Shown: one piece after another, positions 58,412 through 64,000 of the stretch
Numbering within the stretch: position 1 is the first letter of the stretch
Layout: each line of letters starts with the position of its first letter
NCBI GenBank assembly: GCA_009760855.2
Contig: WPIO01000001.1
Span: 9,052,501 to 9,116,500, forward strand
DNA length: 64,000 bases
DNA from: Cristatella mucedo
Lineage: Eukaryota; Bryozoa; Phylactolaemata; Cristatellidae
Reading direction: 5' to 3'
The notes under the pieces: generated by a model
The model's database searches: none
What the model was told of the DNA's origin: nothing
What the model saw: the letters and a program-made list of their open reading frames with translations, nothing else
Translations under genes and position numbers: made by a program

Positions 58412-59875
58412 TTAGGCCGTGGCGGCCAGGTAAGCAGCGACTGAGGGTCGCCGAGCCACCCGCTGTCGGCGCACGCGCACAGTCTGATTGTGCCGTGCCG
58501 GTGCGGCGCAGGCGACGCCTAGCACCGTCACTCCTGGCAGCGGTGCTGAGCTGACGAGAGCCTCGTCGTCGCCGGAGGCGCCCGCCTTCGGCTCCTCGTG
58601 GCCGGCCGCGTGCAGGCGCTCCTTCTCGGCGGCCGCCGCTGCGGTCGCTTGCCGCTGAGCTTCGCCGAGGGCCGCTCTCATCGCGTCCAGCTCCGCGGCC
58701 GTGCGCCGCCGCTCGGGCGCCTTGTCGGCACGCTGCCTCTCGTTAGCCATCGAGACTCTGGCCATTTTCAGTGCCATTTTGAGGCCGTCGATGACGCGCT
58801 GGGCGTCTCTCATTCTGGCGGCACCTCTTCGCCGTTCCTCTGCCAACGCCGTGCGACCCTTGTCAAAGTCAGCGGCCTGTTCAGCGCCTCTCCTCTGCTC
58901 CTCAGCCAACGCCGCCAGAGCCTTGCCCAAGTCATCGGCCTGGGCGGCGCCTCTCCTCTGCTCCTCCGCCAACGCCTCGTGAGCCTTATCCAAGTCATCG
59001 GCCTGGGCGGCGCCTCTTCGCTGCTCCTCAGCCAATGCCGCTAGAGCCTTGCCTAAGTCTTCTGCCTGTGCGGCGCCTCTCCTCTGCTCCTCAGCCAACT
59101 CGGCTTCAGCCTTGTCCAAGTCATTGGCCTGTGCGGTGCCTCTTCGCTGCTCCTCAGACAACGCCGCTAGAGCCTTGCCCAACTCATCGGCCTCGGCGGC
59201 GCCTTTCCACTGCTCCTCCGCCAACGCCTCTAGAGCCTTGCCCAAGTCATCGGCCTGGGCGGTACCTCTCCTCTGCTCCTCCGCCAACACCGCTTGAGCC
59301 TTGTCCAAGTCTTCGGCCAGTGCGGTGCCTCTTCGCTGCTCCTCAGACAACTCTGTGAGAGCCTTGTCCAAGTCTTCGGCCTGTGCAGCGCCTCTCCTCT
59401 GCTCCTCAGCTAATGCCGCTAGAGCCTTGCCCAAGTCATCGGCCTGTGCAGCGCCTCTCCTCTGCTCCTCCGCCAACACCGCTTGAGCCTTGTCCAAGTC
59501 TTCGGCCAGTGCGGTGCCTCTTCGCTGCTCCTCAGACAACGCCGCTAGAGCCTTGCCCAAGTCATCGGCCTGGGCGGCGCTTCTCCTCTGCTCCTCCGCC
59601 AACGCCGCGCGTGATTTTTCCAAGTCAGCGGCCCCGGCGGCGCCTTTTCGCTGCTCCTCCGCCAACGCCGCGCGAGCCAAGCGTCTCGAATCATCATGAT
59701 GTCTGGCAACCAGCTTGTTGTCGGCGGCTGCTGCTGCTGCCGAAACGAAGCAGCGGGCCGAAACCTCCGAAAATCGGAGCCGAGCAGCCGAAACAACCGA
59801 GACGGCAAGCCGAAACTGAGCGTCCGCCAACCACTCCTCAACGCTCCAAGCGCTCTTTGGCGAAAGCGGCCACAT
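58412..59875 (-). CDS. Coiled-coil repeat protein, 487 residues (best preserved paralogue)
   Basis: The frame is open over 1.46 kb while its surroundings are full of stops. Residues 1-68 (MWPLSPKSAWSVEEWLADA..., then an alanine run and LVARHHDDSRRLAR) are shared with other paralogues, and this fixes the start. About fourteen 21-residue repeats follow (consensus ALAEEQRRGAAQADDLGKA, about residues 69-362). Twenty-one residues are three heptads, with leucines spaced 4, 3 and 14 apart, so a long alpha-helical coiled coil is likely. The next segment (RVIDGLKMALKMARVSMANE, RQRADKAPERRRTAAELDAM) is conserved too. The tail is basic and low in order. There is no signal peptide or membrane segment. 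Some repeat units differ at third codon positions while coding the same residues (GGCGCCGCC versus GGCGCTGCA for Gly-Ala-Ala), which argues for protein-level constraint. I do not recognise the family; a structural role is only a guess. Confidence 0.65.
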   Translation of the reverse strand: MWPLSPKSAWSVEEWLADAQFRLAVSVVSAARLRFSEVSARCFVSAAAAAADNKLVARHHDDSRRLARAALAEEQRKGAAGAADLEKSRAALAEEQRRSAAQADDLGKALAALSEEQRRGTALAEDLDKAQAVLAEEQRRGAAQADDLGKALAALAEEQRRGAAQAEDLDKALTELSEEQRRGTALAEDLDKAQAVLAEEQRRGTAQADDLGKALEALAEEQWKGAAEADELGKALAALSEEQRRGTAQANDLDKAEAELAEEQRRGAAQAEDLGKALAALAEEQRRGAAQADDLDKAHEALAEEQRRGAAQADDLGKALAALAEEQRRGAEQAADFDKGRTALAEERRRGAARMRDAQRVIDGLKMALKMARVSMANERQRADKAPERRRTAAELDAMRAALGEAQRQATAAAAAEKERLHAAGHEEPKAGASGDDEALVSSAPLPGVTVLGVACAAPARHNQTVRVRRQRVARRPSVAAYLAATA

Positions 59876-60060
59876 TCCAGCTCGCGCAGATATAGCTCGC
59901 TATTGAGCTTGACCACGGTTCATCATGTGACAATGGCGATTATATACTTGTGTAGGATTGTTCAGCACTCGCAGCGTTTCGCTACGCTGTAGAATTCGCT
60001 GCGTCATAATCGCTCGCTCATATAATTTCCTCCTTCATCTGCGCCGCGCGGCGGCGCCGC
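59876..60060 (-). promoter_or_regulatory. Putative promoter block of the 487-residue gene
   Basis: On the minus strand a TATA-like GTATATAA lies at 59940-59947, about 65-70 bases before the ATG. Farther upstream is CAGCGT-TTCGCT-ACGCTG at 59969-59986. The arrangement is repeated before the other coiled-coil paralogues. Start-site function is inferred. Confidence 0.45.
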
Positions 60061-60690
60061 GTTTGCTTTGGATTTGCTTAGGCCCTAGCCCGCCGCAACG
60101 AACAGACGACGCCTCTTCCTTTCAGCATTAGGTCCCTTGACCGCCGCAACTGCTGTCGTATTTTTCATCAAGACTGCTGATCGTTTTACGAGCTGAATTG
60201 CTTTCGCATTTTTGGCCGATCCCACTACCAGAGTGGTTTGATAACCTGCTCGGATTAAGAACGACCAGTCAGCTGCTCCTCGTAACCGGTTAGGCTAGCG
60301 AAGGTTAGAGGTCAGGCAACTGGGGGTCAGGTAGTGGTCCGATCCCCCACGACGGTGATATGTCCCGCGATTATGAACTCTGAACTTGTCAGCTGAGCCT
60401 CGATTGAGATCCAGGAGCAGTGCCGATTAATGAGGACCATTATGAGATGGCTATGGTAAGCTGAGGCTAATGAGTAGCCTATGTATGATTATCGTTATCG
60501 ATTATTGGTTATGTTAGCGATCACTTCTGACTGTTGCGCCTGGTATTCTATGGAACTAGTTCTGAGAGTCTAGGTGCGGTAAATTGTAGCACTGTTTAGG
60601 TAGTTTTATAATGGAGTATAACTTTTCACACGAGCAATCATTTCCCTTGAGGCGCAGGGCACAATATTGTGTTATAGGAGCATGTTTTTA
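60061..60690. repeat. Array modules M1-M2, unit 3
   Basis: It aligns with 54061-54540 and with 6965-7210. It is more diverged from units 1 and 2 than they are from each other, and unlike them it retains M2. Confidence 0.75.
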
Positions 60691-62030
60691 ATCATAATAA
60701 TAATAATTCACTTGATAAAGCGCCCTCAGAGAACTTAATCTCTCTCTAGGCGCTTTACATTTGCTGTAAAGTGAAATGCAATTGAATAGTAGGTAAAATC
60801 ATGCTTGAAAAACAAACGAAATGAATAATATGGTTAGGGGTGACATGCACAGGGTCAGCATGCAAATGTGGTTAGTGGCAGCATGCACAGTGTCAGCACG
60901 CATAAGCACATCAAGGACGAATCACAGGGACCCACTAAATGCTGTCCTAAATATGTGTGTTTTTAGGTTCCTTTTAAATGTGGTAAGGTCAGGGGATGTT
61001 CTGACGCAGGTCGGGAGGGAGTTCCAGGCTTTGGGAGCATATGAACTAAATGCATGGTCTCCAAAGGATTTAAGGTTTGTATGAGGTATTTCCAGACTGT
61101 TGGATTCTGAAAAGCGGGTGGTACGATGCTTGGCCTGATGGGGTAGTATATCTGACAGATAGGCTGGAGCCATAGAATGAAGGGACCTAAAAGTGAGAGA
61201 CAAAACCTTGAAGTCAATCCGTTGCTTGACTGGTAGCCAGTGCAGATCGGCGAGAAGTGGAGTAATGTGGCAACTGCGACGCTCACGACAGACAAGCCTA
61301 GCTGCAGAGTTTTGCACCAGCTGCAATCGCCTGATCGCACATGCTGGTAGGCCAGTAAGCAGTGAGTTGCAGAAGTCGAGACGGGATGTCACGAATGCAT
61401 GGACTAACTTGGATGTGGTATCTTTATCTAAACAAGCCCGAATTTTAGCAATGTTATGCAGCTAAAAATTTGAGGATTTGACTGTGGAGCTGATATGGTC
61501 GTCTAACGAGAGGTCGCTTTGGAATATGACACCTAGATTTCGAGCTGATTCAACTGGAGATATGCTGGCAGGACCAATTTTGAGCGTCAGCCTTTCCAAT
61601 CTCTGGATCACACTGGGTTTGCCCATAACTAGTAAGTTAGTTTTATCATCGTTAAGTTTTAGAAAATTTGCTGCCATCTATGTGCGGATGTCATCAATGC
61701 ATGTAGCTAGTGAGTTTAGAGAATTTGAGGTGCTCGAAGGCTGGGAGGGATCAAAGCAAAGGTACAACTGAGTGTCATCCGCATAGACGTGAAAGCCTAG
61801 ATTGTGCTTGGCAATCACATCAGCAAGAGGCAGAGTATAAACCGTGAAAAGAACCGGACCTAGCACGGAGCCCTGAGGTACTCCATATTTCAGAGGTACT
61901 TCAGATGATCTTTGTCCATTCACGTCAATACTCTGGAGTCTCCCACTGAGATAGGACCTGAACCACTGCAGAGCAGTGCCAGCGATGCCCAGGCGAGATG
62001 AGAGGCGCTCTAGAAGAACTTTCATTTTTG
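60691..62030 (-). mobile_element. LINE-A, best preserved copy, 5'-truncated
   Basis: The insertion interrupts M2 between GCATGTTTTT and TTTTGGAAACATG; other copies read GCATGTTTTTTGGAAACATG. On the minus strand the reverse-transcriptase palm is readable: LQWFRSYLSGRLQSI, YGVPQGSVLGPVLF and the catalytic YADDTQLYLCFDP. MAANFLKLNDDKTNLLVMGK, LDFCNSLLTGLPACAIRRLQ, LHWLPVKQRIDFKVLSLTF and AWNSLPTCVRTSPDLTTFKR follow. Only two in-frame TAG codons (61678-61680 and 61462-61464) break the frame, at places where related copies or family members have tryptophan or lysine. The 3' stem-loop and ATT tail (60695-60710) are intact. The N-terminal part, including the endonuclease, is missing, so it cannot be autonomous. 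Confidence 0.93.
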
Positions 62031-63115
62031 GAAACATGATGGTTACCTGCAGCGACGAGTAATCGAAGCTGTCGATTTGTCATAGCGGTTGGCCAACTGG
62101 CGGATGCTCACGCTAATCTCGCTACGGATGTCTTCGTGGTTTTCAAGCTCCGACGTGAAAATAACTGATGAAGATAATACTAGGAGAACGGCAAAATTTC
62201 AGATTTTCTATCGATATGTACGAGGCATAATGATGATCTCTTGCTGCAAGATTCACTGTGTTGATTTCAGGCGTGAAAGCGTGTCTAGCCAAAGTGACGA
62301 TATGGGATTCCCAATCCGTAGTTGATTTGGTTGCACTAGCGTTGCTTCGCTATTGATTCGTCAAACGTTTAAACCATTCACCGGATGTAGCTTCGGAAAA
62401 GCTATTGCCATGGTGTTGATTGAACTGCTAATCTCTAAGGCTGATGATTTTTCAATGGGATTTGTGTGATCCCATTCGATTGGTAGACGTCGGTTTCTTG
62501 CTTGCATTGTTTCGGAATGGTACGTTTGAAATTGAGCCCGGTTCCACTGGCTCACATATAAGTTTTTCATAAGAGTTACGGCACACTTGGTTTGTCCTGC
62601 TTGGACAATTGAGTCACAATTGAAGCCAGATTTTAAGTGGTTCTTGTAGATTTTTGGATACCTCGGTAAAGGGATCGATTATTTAAGTGCTGTGAAATAA
62701 TGTCTTGATTTCAGGCGTTCCTAGTGATTTTGTAGATTTTCTTTGTACTAAATTATTTGTTGCTAATACGGGTTTCGACAGTTTTGTTACGGGAAAAGAA
62801 AGAGAAAAGATACGTTTTGTAATAGTCTAAAAGAACGTGATGACGGAAGGAGTCAGCATGCCGCTCTGCTCTGTTTCGAGAATAGATGCTAAGGAATACG
62901 CACAGTTTGCACGAGCTTTGTGCCGCACTACACTGAACTCCTAATGTCGCTTGGCATATTTTTCGTTGTGTCTTCTTATCGAGAAACACTGATGCAAGGG
63001 AATACATAGTTCCTTTTGGTGGTTTGTTGTTTGTATGCTCTTGGTAGGAAAATGATGGTTCTTATCGACCCTCTTAGGTCAGTTCGATGTCGGCGCCTTG
63101 GACAAATCTCTCTCG
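62031..63115. repeat. Array modules M2-M5, unit 3
   Basis: The sequence resumes in M2 after the LINE and follows the usual order to GCCTTGGACAAATCTCTCTC. From M3 on it is close to 54545-55560. Confidence 0.8.

Positions 63116-64000
<885 letters not shown>

Noticed and set aside
58598-59700. A CRISPR array, suggested by the regular 63-bp periodicity
   Set aside because: The repeats are contiguous coding units without unique spacers, in eukaryotic sequence.
58598-59895. Long plus-strand open frames opposite the coiled-coil gene (SSANAARALPKSSA-type and LEPCPSHRPVRRLS-type repeats)
   Set aside because: They are antisense shadows of the 63-bp repeat. The minus-strand frame has the conserved non-repeat ends and a consistent start, and the plus frames do not.

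Overview
This window looks like repeat-dominated nuclear DNA from a eukaryote, most likely an invertebrate animal. That inference rests on L2/CR1-like LINEs, tRNA-derived SINEs with internal polymerase III boxes, two hAT relics of GTF2IRD2-like and ZMYM1-like type, a probable solo LTR, and long GA/TC/TA/ATT microsatellites. Degenerate TTTAGGG-like repeats near 27 kb would also fit plants or alveolates, so the taxon stays open. There is no sign of prokaryotic organisation: no operons, rRNA, functional tRNA or CRISPR. I recognise no conserved housekeeping gene.

The backbone is a mosaic tandem array of same-orientation modules (about 1-17.3 kb, 33.5-34 kb and 45-64 kb). The recurring order is: a coiled-coil gene on the minus strand (M11); its divergent upstream block with a TATA-like motif and a palindrome; modules M1-M5; then either M6 (leading back to M1) or M7-M10 (leading to the next coiled-coil gene). 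Copies differ by clean deletions between modules. Two consecutive units (about 47.6-54.2 kb and 54.2-60.2 kb) are close to identical. The best preserved gene, at 58412-59875 (minus, 487 codons), encodes about fourteen 21-residue Ala/Glu/Arg-rich repeats between a conserved N-terminus and a charged C-terminal region. Paralogues at 1.3-4.0, 6.65-6.96, 8.5-9.3, 13.2-13.8 and 52.5-53.9 kb are shorter, diverged or broken. I do not recognise the family.

The middle (about 17.5-45 kb) is a graveyard of older insertions: many fragments of two LINE families (A, ending in ATT repeats; B, ending in CATTA-like repeats), SINE-A and SINE-B copies, the ZMYM1-like hAT relic, telomere-like tracts, and non-coding stretches in which I find nothing. 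Insertions into array modules give relative dates because empty sites are present in other copies: SINE-B at 953-1140, SINE-A at 52751 and 58259, the hAT element at 14344-16639 (perfect 14-bp inverted ends, 8-bp target duplication), the solo LTR at 50993-52443 and LINE-A at 60691-62030. SINE-A carries the same 3' stem-loop as LINE-A, which suggests that LINE-A mobilised it.

All similarities were judged by eye within the window. No database search or alignment program was run, and module boundaries are approximate to tens of bases.
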